From Pseudomonas sp. Irchel s3h17 (GTDB taxonomy: Bacteria > Pseudomonadota > Gammaproteobacteria > Pseudomonadales > Pseudomonadaceae), in the NCBI RefSeq assembly GCF_900187505.1, contig NZ_FYDL01000013.1, positions 1 to 64,000 on the forward strand: a DNA stretch of 64,000 bases, read 5' to 3'. The position numbers were made by a program, and so were the translations under genes. Each line of letters begins with the position of its first letter. The stretch's first letter is position 1. Below the pieces are notes generated by a model that had not been told where the DNA came from, ran no database searches, and worked only from the letters and a program-made list of their open reading frames with translations. This document shows positions 42,242-50,629 of the stretch, one piece after another.

Positions 42242-44755
42242 TTAGAGGCTGCGAGCAACCTGAACTTTCTCGAAGACTTCGATCTTGTCACCGACCTTGA
42301 CGTCGTTGTAGCTCTTCACGCCGATACCGCATTCCATGCCGGCACGTACTTCGGAAGCGTCATCCTTGAAGCGGCGCAGGGATTCCAGCTCACCTTCGAA
42401 GATAACGATGTCTTCACGCAGTACACGGATTGGACGGTTACGGTGCACAACACCTTCGATAACCATGCAACCGGCGATCGCGCCAAACTTCGGCGAACGG
42501 AACACGTCGCGGACTTCAGCAATACCCAGGATGTTCTCCCGGACGTCGCTGCCAAGCATGCCGGTCAGGGCTTTCTTGACGTCTTCGATGATGTCGTAGA
42601 TCACGTTGTAGTAACGCATATCCAGACCTTCCTGCTCGACGATCTTGCGAGCGCCAGCATCGGCACGCACATTGAAGCCGAACAGTACAGCGTTGGAGGC
42701 CAGTGCCAGGTTGGCGTCGGACTCGGTGATACCACCGACACCGCCACCCACGACACGCACTTGCACTTCGTCGTTACCCAGGCCGTTCAAGGCACCGTTC
42801 AACGCTTCCAACGAACCACGAACGTCAGATTTGAGGACGATGTTAAGCGTCTTCTTCTCTTCCTGGCCCATGTTCTCGAAGATGTTTTCCAGCTTGCCTG
42901 CGTGAGCGCGCGCCAGTTTGACTTCGCGGAACTTGCCTTGACGGAACAGAGCCACTTCACGGGCTTTCTTCTCGTCGGAAAGTACGCTCATCTCGTCGCC
43001 AGCGTCCGGGGTACCGTCCAGGCCGAGGATCTCGACAGGGATGGAAGGACCAGCTTCCTTGATTGGCTTGCCGTTCTCGTCGAGCATGGCGCGAACACGA
43101 CCATAGTTCGAACCGACCAGCACCATGTCGCCTTGGCGCAGAGTACCGTCTTGAACCAGAACGGTAGCAACCGGACCACGACCTTTGTCGAGGCGCGATT
43201 CAACCACAACACCACGGCCAGGAGCCGAAGGCGTAGCTTTCAGTTCCAGAACTTCAGCTTGCAGCAGAACAGCTTCGAGCAACTCGTCCACGCCAGTACC
43301 GACTTTCGCCGAAACCGATACGAACGGGGTGTCGCCGCCCCACTCTTCCGAGGTCACGCCGTGAACCGACAGTTCGCTACGGATGCGATCGAGATCGGCG
43401 CCCGGCTTGTCGATTTTGTTCACAGCTACAACCAGTGGAACACCGGCAGCCTTGGCATGCTGGACAGCTTCAATGGTCTGCGGCATGACACCGTCGTCCG
43501 CTGCAACTACCAGGATCACGATGTCGGTCGCCTTGGCCCCACGAGCACGCATTGCGGTAAACGCAGCGTGACCCGGGGTATCGAGGAAAGTGACCATGCC
43601 GCGATCAGTTTCAACGTGGTACGCACCAATGTGCTGGGTGATGCCGCCGGCTTCGCCTGCAGCTACCTTGGCACGACGGATGTAGTCGAGCAGCGACGTT
43701 TTACCGTGGTCAACGTGGCCCATTACGGTCACAACCGGTGCGCGGGAGAACGCTTCACCTTCAAACTTCAGGGACTCAGCCAGGGAATCTTCCAGGGCTG
43801 TGTCGCTGACCAGGGTCACTTTGTGGCCCAGCTCTTCAGCAACCAGTTGGGCAGTTTCCTGATCCAGTACCTGATTGATGGTCGCTGGAGTACCCAGTTT
43901 GAACATGAACTTGATGATTTCAGCAGCCTTGACCGACATCTGCTGAGCGAGATCGCCAACAGTGATGGTCTCGCCGATCTTCACTTCGCGCACAACAGGG
44001 CCGGTTGGGCTCTGGAAACCGTGAGCGTTGCGTTTCTTCAGCTTAGCCTTGCCGCGGCCACCACGACGGAAGCTATCGCTTTCTTCGTCGGTAGTACGTG
44101 GCGCAACGCGTGGCGCAGGCGCCTTTTCCTTGACCGAAGCACGATGCGGAGCGTTTTTGCGCTCGCCATCGCCACTGCCACGACGATTGCTATCGTCGGC
44201 GCGTGGTTTGTCCGGACGGCGCGGTTCGTCACGCTTGCGAGCGTCAGCGGCAGGTGCTGCTGCAACCGGTGCTTCACGCACTGGCTCGACAGCTGCAACC
44301 GGGGCCGCAACCGCGCCCGAAGGAGCAGAGTGCGCAGCAGCAGGCTGGCGACGCGCTTCTTCTTCGGCGCGACGTTTGGCTTCTTCTTCAGCCTTCTGAC
44401 GTGCAGCATTTTCTACTGCGCGACGTTCTTCCAGTTCGCGTTTGCGCTCGGCTTCGATTTCTTCCGGGCTGCGCTGTACGAAGACTTTCTTCTTGCGTAC
44501 TTCAACGCTGATGCTTTTGCTGCCAGCAACACGCAGGGTGCTGGTGGTTTTACGCTGCAACGTGATCTTGCGCGGTTCTTCCACTTTCGCCTTGTGGCTG
44601 CTTTTCAAGTGAGTCAGCAAAGACTGCTTCTCACTGTCGGTCACATGTTCCTCGGCGGCGGTGTGCGGCAGACCTGCCTCACGCATCTGCTGCAGCAGGC
44701 GCTCTACCGGTGTTTTGACCTCATCGGCCAGTTGTTTCACCGTGACTTGCGTCAT
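42242..44755 (-). CDS. infB: Translation initiation factor IF-2
   Basis: IF-2 is the GTPase that brings initiator tRNA to the 30S subunit and joins the subunits. The 837-residue protein has an N-terminal helical domain (MTQVTVKQLADEVKTPVERL), a long charged Ala/Glu/Arg linker (about 90-250), then the G domain with VMGHVDHGKTSLLD, DTPGHAAFTAM and VNKIDKPGA, and the C-terminal fMet-tRNA-binding domains. It starts 26 bases after the nusA stop. Confidence 0.97.
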   Translation of the reverse strand: MTQVTVKQLADEVKTPVERLLQQMREAGLPHTAAEEHVTDSEKQSLLTHLKSSHKAKVEEPRKITLQRKTTSTLRVAGSKSISVEVRKKKVFVQRSPEEIEAERKRELEERRAVENAARQKAEEEAKRRAEEEARRQPAAAHSAPSGAVAAPVAAVEPVREAPVAAAPAADARKRDEPRRPDKPRADDSNRRGSGDGERKNAPHRASVKEKAPAPRVAPRTTDEESDSFRRGGRGKAKLKKRNAHGFQSPTGPVVREVKIGETITVGDLAQQMSVKAAEIIKFMFKLGTPATINQVLDQETAQLVAEELGHKVTLVSDTALEDSLAESLKFEGEAFSRAPVVTVMGHVDHGKTSLLDYIRRAKVAAGEAGGITQHIGAYHVETDRGMVTFLDTPGHAAFTAMRARGAKATDIVILVVAADDGVMPQTIEAVQHAKAAGVPLVVAVNKIDKPGADLDRIRSELSVHGVTSEEWGGDTPFVSVSAKVGTGVDELLEAVLLQAEVLELKATPSAPGRGVVVESRLDKGRGPVATVLVQDGTLRQGDMVLVGSNYGRVRAMLDENGKPIKEAGPSIPVEILGLDGTPDAGDEMSVLSDEKKAREVALFRQGKFREVKLARAHAGKLENIFENMGQEEKKTLNIVLKSDVRGSLEALNGALNGLGNDEVQVRVVGGGVGGITESDANLALASNAVLFGFNVRADAGARKIVEQEGLDMRYYNVIYDIIEDVKKALTGMLGSDVRENILGIAEVRDVFRSPKFGAIAGCMVIEGVVHRNRPIRVLREDIVIFEGELESLRRFKDDASEVRAGMECGIGVKSYNDVKVGDKIEVFEKVQVARSL

Positions 44756-44781
44756 GCATTTCTCTCCTCAGGCCGCGCCTA

Positions 44782-46263
44782 TTACTCGAACCAATGGGCT
44801 CGGGCGGCCATGATCAACTTGCCGGCACGATCATCGTCAATGCCGTCGATGTCGAGCAGGTCGTCAATAGACTGCTCGGCCAGGTCTTCGCGGGTAATTA
44901 CGCCGCGCACCGCCAGTTCCATCGCCAAATCCTTGTCCATACCCTCAAGCGAGAGCAGGTCTTCGGCCGGATGGGCGTCTGCCAGCTTTTCCTCAGTAGC
45001 GATGGCTTTAGTCAACAAGCGATCCTTGGCCCGAGCGCGAAGCTCGTTGACGGTGTCTTCGTCAAAGCCGTCGATGTTGAGCATTTCTTCCAACGGTACG
45101 TAGGCAATCTCTTCCAGGCTGGTGAAGCCTTCATCTACCAGCACCTGTGCCAGGTCTTCGTCGACTTCCAGCTCGTCGATGAAGTTGCGCAGGATGTCGC
45201 CGGTTTCTGCTTGCTGCTTAGCCTGGATGTCCGATTCGGTCATCACGTTCAGGGTCCAGCCAGTCAACTGGCTAGCCAGACGCACGTTCTGACCACCGCG
45301 ACCGATGGCCTGAGCCAGATTGTCTGCGCCAACGGCGATGTCCATTGCATGGGCATCTTCGTCAACGATAATTGCCGCAACCTCGGCCGGGGACATGGCG
45401 TTGATCACGAACTGCGCCGGGTTGTCGTCCCACAGGACGATATCCACACGCTCACCGCCCAGTTCACCGGATACTGCCTGGACGCGCGAACCGCGCATAC
45501 CAATGCAAGCACCCTGCGGGTCGATGCGTTTATCTTTCGAGCGGACCGCAATCTTGGCGCGCGAACCCGGATCACGGGAAGCGGCCATGACTTCGATCAG
45601 GCCTTCAGCGATTTCCGGCACTTCAATGCGGAACAACTCGATCAGCATTTCCGGCGCGGTACGCGACAGGATCAGCTGCGGGCCGCGGTTTTCAGTGCGG
45701 ATTTCCTTGAGCAGTGCACGCAAGCGCACACCGACCCGGAAGGTTTCGCGAGAAATGATGTCTTCACGAGCCAGCAACGCTTCAGCATTGTTGCCCAGAT
45801 CGACGATCACGTTGTCGCGGGTCACTTTCTTCACGGTGCCGGAGATGATCTCTCCCAGGCGCTCGCGGTAAGCGTCGACAACCTGAGCACGCTCGGCTTC
45901 GCGAACCTTCTGCACGATGACTTGCTTGGCAGTCTGTGCAGCGATGCGACCGAATTCGATGGACTCGATTTTCTCTTCGACAACGTCACCGACCTTGGCG
46001 CCAGGATGCGTTTCAGCAACCTTGCTTGGCCAGGTTTCGATGGCCGGATCGTCCAGGTCTGCTTCTTCGACGACCGTCCAGCGACGGAAAGTCTCATAAG
46101 CACCGGTGTGGCGATTGATTTCCACACGCAGATCGACTTCGTCCTCGAAACGCTTTTTGGTAGCCGTGGCCAGAGCCAGCTCCAGCGCTTCAAAAATTAC
46201 GTTTGCCGGTACGCCCTTTTCATTGGATACCGACTCAACAACCAGCAGTACTTCTTTGCTCAT
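44782..46263 (-). CDS. nusA: Transcription termination/antitermination factor NusA
   Basis: NusA binds RNA polymerase and modulates pausing, termination and antitermination. The 493-residue protein has the N-terminal domain (MSKEVLLVVESVSNEKGVPA), S1 (ISGTVKKVTRDNVIVDLG), two KH domains (GMRGSRVQAVSGELGGERVD; IGRGGQNVRLAS) and the two C-terminal acidic repeats typical of gamma-proteobacteria (ENLLNIDG-like). The start at 46263 has GCGAGGC upstream; the seven-codon extension is not needed. Confidence 0.97.
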   Translation of the reverse strand: MSKEVLLVVESVSNEKGVPANVIFEALELALATATKKRFEDEVDLRVEINRHTGAYETFRRWTVVEEADLDDPAIETWPSKVAETHPGAKVGDVVEEKIESIEFGRIAAQTAKQVIVQKVREAERAQVVDAYRERLGEIISGTVKKVTRDNVIVDLGNNAEALLAREDIISRETFRVGVRLRALLKEIRTENRGPQLILSRTAPEMLIELFRIEVPEIAEGLIEVMAASRDPGSRAKIAVRSKDKRIDPQGACIGMRGSRVQAVSGELGGERVDIVLWDDNPAQFVINAMSPAEVAAIIVDEDAHAMDIAVGADNLAQAIGRGGQNVRLASQLTGWTLNVMTESDIQAKQQAETGDILRNFIDELEVDEDLAQVLVDEGFTSLEEIAYVPLEEMLNIDGFDEDTVNELRARAKDRLLTKAIATEEKLADAHPAEDLLSLEGMDKDLAMELAVRGVITREDLAEQSIDDLLDIDGIDDDRAGKLIMAARAHWFE

Positions 46264-46322
46264 CGTACGCCTCGCCTTTCGCAAGCCATTGGATCCGCGG
46301 GATCCGCAGTTTCTGGCACGTC

Positions 46323-46781
46323 TCAGTCAAAACTGGGAATAATGTTGGCCTTGTCGATCATATCGATCGGCAACAGGAACTCATGGTCATCAACCTGCAC
46401 CACGACGTCCTGTTCTTCTACACCGCGCAGAAGGCCCTGAAAGTTGCGTCGACCTTCAAAAGGCGAGCGCAGCTTGATCTTCACTTGTTCACCGGCAAAT
46501 TTTGCAAACTGCTCAATAGTGAACAGCGGGCGTTCCATGCCAGGCGAGGAAACTTCAAGGGTGTATTCAACGGCGATCGGATCTTCAACATCCAGCACAC
46601 CGCTGATCTGACGGCTGACGATGGCACAATCGTCCACCAGCACGCCGCCTTCTTTATCGATATAAACGCGCAACATTGAGTGGCGACCTTGAGCCGAAAA
46701 CTCAATACCCCAGCATTCATAGCCTAGGGCCACGACCACCGGGGCCAGCAAGGCCTGCAACTGTTCTAGCTTGCTCGACAC
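46323..46781 (-). CDS. rimP: Ribosome maturation factor RimP
   Basis: RimP assists 30S assembly. The 152-residue protein starts at GTG 46781 (SSKLEQLQALLAPVVVALGY), chosen because GAGGGGG lies a few bases upstream and it gives the family N-terminus; the open frame to 46892 would read back through the terminator hairpins. Motifs include YIDKEGGV, DCAIVSRQISGVLDVEDPI and LEVSSPGMERPL. It is the first protein gene of the nusA-infB operon. Confidence 0.95.
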   Translation of the reverse strand: MSSKLEQLQALLAPVVVALGYECWGIEFSAQGRHSMLRVYIDKEGGVLVDDCAIVSRQISGVLDVEDPIAVEYTLEVSSPGMERPLFTIEQFAKFAGEQVKIKLRSPFEGRRNFQGLLRGVEEQDVVVQVDDHEFLLPIDMIDKANIIPSFD

Positions 46782-46821
46782 CTGAACCCCCTCGTGCATG
46801 TATGTGCATGCTTTGCAAAAT

Positions 46822-46843
46822 AAAAAAATGGGCGAATCGCCCA
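46822..46843 (-). terminator. Terminator-like hairpin in the rimP leader
   Basis: On the minus strand ATGGGCGA/TCGCCCAT is followed by a run of seven T. It ends about 40 bases before the rimP start codon, so polymerase entering from the tRNA side would have to pass it. Confidence 0.7.
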
Positions 46844-46889
46844 TCCCTGAAACGCCGTCGAATAACGGCGTTATAAAGTGTCCAGCTAA

Positions 46890-46912
46890 CAAAAAGCCCC
46901 TGAAAAGGGGCT
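46890..46912 (-). terminator. Intrinsic terminator of tRNA-fMet
   Basis: AGCCCC and GGGGCT enclose a six-base loop, followed by TTTTTG on the minus strand, nine bases after the tRNA. Confidence 0.8.
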
Positions 46913-46920
46913 CCTGAAAC

Positions 46921-46997
<77 letters not shown>

Positions 46998-47060
46998 ACA
47001 AAGCTGGGGCGGAAGTATACGACCGATCCCTGACAGGGTCAATGTAACCTTCCACCTGCA

Positions 47061-47082
47061 AGAAAGCCCGCAACAGCGGGCT
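47061..47082 (-). terminator. Intrinsic terminator of tRNA-Leu
   Basis: AGCCCGC and GCGGGCT enclose a four-base loop, followed by TTCTTG on the minus strand, between the two tRNA genes. Confidence 0.65.
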
Positions 47083-47094
47083 CTCCTGACTAAT

Positions 47095-47180
47095 TGGTAC
47101 CGAGAAGGGGACTCGAACCCCTACACCCTATGGGCACAACCACCTCAAGGTTGCGTGTCTACCAATTCCACCACCTCGGC
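47095..47180 (-). tRNA. tRNA-Leu (anticodon GAG)
   Basis: This is an 86-nt class II tRNA with encoded CCA and a long variable arm (TGGTTGTGCCCATAGGGTGT region). The anticodon loop CTTGAGG gives GAG. Acceptor GCCGAGG pairs with TTCTCGGT, allowing for one wobble. Confidence 0.95.
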
Positions 47181-47202
47181 AATACTACGTTTGAAACCCT
47201 TC

Positions 47203-47586
47203 TTACTTTTGCTCTTGAGCTGGAGGTACGTCAGTCGCATTGGTTGCCGACTTTTGCTCTTCAAGCACCGGTACATCATCAGAAGCCGGTTTTTGCACTG
47301 GTACTTCAAGAACCGCTGGGTTTGGCAAACCTACTTGAGTCAGCTGTTGAGCTTTCTCTTTAGCAAAGTAACCTAACCCTAAGCTGGTTATGAAGAAACC
47401 TGCGGCAAGTATAGCAGTAAACTTACTAAGAAAGGTAGAGGAACCTTGGCTTCCGAACACAGTATTTGAAGCACCTGCTCCGAAAGACGCGCCAGCGTCC
47501 GCACCCTTACCCTGCTGCAGCAATACCAGAGCAACTACGCCCAATGCGCCCAGCAGATGAAAAACGACTACGACTGTTTCCAGCAT
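47203..47586 (-). CDS. secG: Preprotein translocase subunit SecG
   Basis: SecG supports SecYEG-driven export. The 127-residue protein has two membrane helices (VVVVFHLLGALGVVALVLLQ and FLSKFTAILAAGFFITSLGL) around the conserved cytoplasmic loop GKGADAGASFGAGASNTVFG, and a Pro/Glu-rich tail. The start at 47586 is four bases after tpiA; the frame extends 16 codons upstream without support. Confidence 0.95.
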   Translation of the reverse strand: MLETVVVVFHLLGALGVVALVLLQQGKGADAGASFGAGASNTVFGSQGSSTFLSKFTAILAAGFFITSLGLGYFAKEKAQQLTQVGLPNPAVLEVPVQKPASDDVPVLEEQKSATNATDVPPAQEQK

Positions 47587-47590
47587 TTTC

Positions 47591-48346
47591 TCAGTTTCCC
47601 GCGGCACGAATAATCGCACCGAACTCATCTGCATTCAGGGAAGCTCCACCAATGAGCCCCCCATCGATATCCGGCATGCCGAACAGTTCGACCGCATTGG
47701 CCGCCTTCACGCTGCCGCCGTATAGAAGCCGCACACCTTGTGCGACTTCAGAATTCTCTGCCGCCAACTGAGCGCGAATGGCTGCATGCACATCCTGCGC
47801 TTGTTGCGGTGAAGCAGTCAGCCCGGTGCCAATGGCCCAGACCGGCTCGTAAGCGATTACTGCATTTGCAAAAGCGCCAACACCCAGCTCCTCGATGATG
47901 CTGTCCAGCTGACGCCCGACAACCTCAAGAGTTTTACCGGCCTCACGCTGCGCCAGGGTCTCCCCTACGCACAACACCGGAATCAAGCCACATGCCTGTG
48001 CCGCTGCAAACTTGCGATTCAGTGTCCCGTCGAGCTCGCCGATAATCTGGCGGCGCTCCGAGTGCCCAACGAGCACCAGGGAACAACCTGCATCCACCAA
48101 CTGACTCGGTGCAATTTCACCGGTCAGCGCACCTTGCATCGACTCCATCGCAGCGTTCTGCGCGCCGACCGAAATCGGCTTTCCTTGCAAGCCATCAATC
48201 ACTTGATTGATATACAGGCAAGGCGGGAACACCGCGACATCAACACCGCTCGGCAAGGCCAGATGACGAAGACCGTCGATCAGCTCAGCGACGCTGGCGC
48301 GGGTACCGTGCATCTTCCAGTTACCAGCTACCATAGGGCGACGCAT
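47591..48346 (-). CDS. tpiA: Triosephosphate isomerase
   Basis: TpiA interconverts dihydroxyacetone phosphate and glyceraldehyde 3-phosphate. The 251-residue barrel shows GNWKMHG at the N-terminus, the catalytic His in VGHSERR, the catalytic Glu in AYEPVWAIGTG and the phosphate loop LLYGGSVKAAN. It lies between glmM and secG, in the same direction. Confidence 0.97.
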   Translation of the reverse strand: MRRPMVAGNWKMHGTRASVAELIDGLRHLALPSGVDVAVFPPCLYINQVIDGLQGKPISVGAQNAAMESMQGALTGEIAPSQLVDAGCSLVLVGHSERRQIIGELDGTLNRKFAAAQACGLIPVLCVGETLAQREAGKTLEVVGRQLDSIIEELGVGAFANAVIAYEPVWAIGTGLTASPQQAQDVHAAIRAQLAAENSEVAQGVRLLYGGSVKAANAVELFGMPDIDGGLIGGASLNADEFGAIIRAAGN

Positions 48347-48412
48347 GCTGTACCTCGTCGGTCAAAGTGGGCGCAGATGTTACCCAACCGAATCATTGCT
48401 GGCAAGCCGAAT

Positions 48413-49753
48413 TCAGGCAGAAACTTCAGCAACCAGCTTTGCCAGCTCTTCAGCGTATGCGCGAACCTGGGTTTCGTCCTCGCCTTCGACCATGACACGC
48501 ACCAGCGGCTCAGTGCCGGACTTGCGCAACAAGACCCGACCACGCCCCGCCATCGCCTTGGTAACCCGCTCGCTCGCTTCCTTGACGGCCGCATGCTCGA
48601 CAGGATTGGCACCGCCGGCAAATCGTACATTGATCAAGACCTGAGGACACTTACGCAGCGCCTGCCGAGCCTGGGCGAGCCCTTCCTGACGCGCCTTCAT
48701 GGCCATCAGCACTTGCAGCGCCGCGATAATCGCATCGCCGGTAGTGGTGTGCTGGAAGCAGACGATATGCCCGGAGTTTTCACCCCCGATTGTCCAGTCA
48801 CGCTCCAGCAGCTCGGCAATGACGTAACGGTCACCGACATTGGCACGCACGAACGGAATCTTCAGCTCGGCGCACGCCAACTCCAGCCCCAGGTTACTCA
48901 TCAACGTACCGACTACACCGCCCTGCAGGCAGCCACGCTCCTGCAGATCACGCGCGATGATGAACAGTAGCTCGTCACCGTCGACAACAGCCCCTGTGTG
49001 ATCGACCATCAATACGCGATCACCGTCGCCATCAAAGGCAATACCCAGGTCGGCCTGCTCGGCCAGGACAGCCGCCTGCAACTGACCCATGTGGGTCGAG
49101 CCGCAATTGTCATTGATGTTCAAGCCATTGGGTTGTGCGGAAAGCACCACCACCTCAGCGCCCAACTCGCGAAAGACGCTTGGTGCAACCTTGTACACCG
49201 CACCGTGCGCACAATCGATCACGATCTTCAGACCGGCAAAACTGGTGCCGGTAGGCACACTGCTTTTGCAGAATTCAATGTAGCGACCCGACGCGTCGTT
49301 GATTCGCGACACCTTGCCGATCTTGCTCGACTCGACAACCGTCATCGTCGGCGCATCAAGCAACTCCTCGATCATCAACTCGACGTCGTCCGGCAGCTTG
49401 GTCCCCTGCCCAGAGAAAAACTTGATGCCGTTGTCATCATGGGGGTTATGGGACGCACTGATCACAATGCCGGCTTCGGCATGAAAGGTACGGGTCAGAT
49501 AAGCAATCGCCGGGGTAGGCATCGGCCCCAGCAGCATCACATCCGCACCTGCGGAGGTAAGCCCGGCCTCGAGCGCCGACTCGAACATGTACCCGGAGAT
49601 GCGCGTGTCCTTGCCAATCAGAACCTTGCAAACACCCATTTTCCGGAAGGCCATGCCAGCAGCCCAGCCGAGCTTGAGCATGAAGTCAGGAGTAATCGGG
49701 TAGGTGCCGACCCGACCACGAATACCGTCGGTGCCAAAATATTTCTTAGTCAT
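48413..49753 (-). CDS. glmM: Phosphoglucosamine mutase
   Basis: GlmM converts glucosamine 6-phosphate to glucosamine 1-phosphate for UDP-GlcNAc synthesis. The 445-residue protein has the phosphoserine loop ISASHNPHDDNG, the metal loop FDGDGDRVLMVD and GENSGHIV. The start MTKKYFGTDGIRG at 49753 has GGAGC upstream. It follows folP by 16 bases. Confidence 0.96.
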   Translation of the reverse strand: MTKKYFGTDGIRGRVGTYPITPDFMLKLGWAAGMAFRKMGVCKVLIGKDTRISGYMFESALEAGLTSAGADVMLLGPMPTPAIAYLTRTFHAEAGIVISASHNPHDDNGIKFFSGQGTKLPDDVELMIEELLDAPTMTVVESSKIGKVSRINDASGRYIEFCKSSVPTGTSFAGLKIVIDCAHGAVYKVAPSVFRELGAEVVVLSAQPNGLNINDNCGSTHMGQLQAAVLAEQADLGIAFDGDGDRVLMVDHTGAVVDGDELLFIIARDLQERGCLQGGVVGTLMSNLGLELACAELKIPFVRANVGDRYVIAELLERDWTIGGENSGHIVCFQHTTTGDAIIAALQVLMAMKARQEGLAQARQALRKCPQVLINVRFAGGANPVEHAAVKEASERVTKAMAGRGRVLLRKSGTEPLVRVMVEGEDETQVRAYAEELAKLVAEVSA

Positions 49754-49769
49754 AAGTGCTCCATCATTC

Positions 49770-50621
49770 TTATTCGGCTGATTCAACAGCAGCGATCATC
49801 CGTACCACATCCATCGTTTCGGCCACATCATGCACGCGCAGAATGCGCGCGCCCTTGACCACCGCCAACGCTGCGAGAGCCAGACCGCCATGCAGTCGCT
49901 CCCCCACCGGACGATTCAACGCCTGCCCGATCATGCTCTTGCGCGACACCCCGACCAGAAGAGGCCGCCCCAGCTCATGCAGGGCTTCCATATGCTTGAA
50001 CAGGCTCAAATTGTGCTGCAGGTTTTTCGCAAACCCAAAACCGGGATCGAGAATGATCCGCTCAGCCGGGATGCCCACCGCAGCACACTGCGCCATGCGC
50101 TCCTCGAGAAACTCGCCAACCTCGAGCGTTACATCAGCATAGTGGGGATTGTCCTGCATATCGCCCGGCTCGCCGAGCATGTGCATCAGGCACACCGGCA
50201 ACCCCGTTGCCGCAGCGGCGTCCAGAGCACCATCGCGACGCAACGATCGAACATCATTGATCAACCCGGCACCCAGGCGCGCAGTTTCGCGCATGACCGC
50301 AGGCGTCGAGGTATCGACCGAGATAATCACATCAAGTTCACGATGAATCCGCTCGACAATCGGCGCGACGCGCTCGAGTTCCTCAAGCGGCGAAACCGCC
50401 CGGGCACCGGGTCGAGTCGACTCGCCCCCCACATCAATCAAGGTGGCGCCGGCAGCGACCATCGCCTCGGCATGTTTCAGGGCAGCATCGAGCTGACTGA
50501 AACGACCGCCATCGGAGAAGGAATCGGGAGTGACATTAAGAATGCCCATGACATGCGCACGGGCCAAATCAAGAACCCGGTTGCCGCAAGGCAACCGGGT
50601 TGAGGACTGAACAAAAGTCAT
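49770..50621 (-). CDS. folP: Dihydropteroate synthase
   Basis: FolP joins p-aminobenzoate to the pterin in folate synthesis and is the sulfonamide target. The 283-residue barrel has MGILNVTPDSFSDGG, DVGGESTRPGA, the segment DPGFGFAKNLQHN and VGVSRKSMIGQ. It begins nine bases after the ftsH stop. Confidence 0.96.
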   Translation of the reverse strand: MTFVQSSTRLPCGNRVLDLARAHVMGILNVTPDSFSDGGRFSQLDAALKHAEAMVAAGATLIDVGGESTRPGARAVSPLEELERVAPIVERIHRELDVIISVDTSTPAVMRETARLGAGLINDVRSLRRDGALDAAAATGLPVCLMHMLGEPGDMQDNPHYADVTLEVGEFLEERMAQCAAVGIPAERIILDPGFGFAKNLQHNLSLFKHMEALHELGRPLLVGVSRKSMIGQALNRPVGERLHGGLALAALAVVKGARILRVHDVAETMDVVRMIAAVESAE

Positions 50622-50629
50622 TTCAAACC

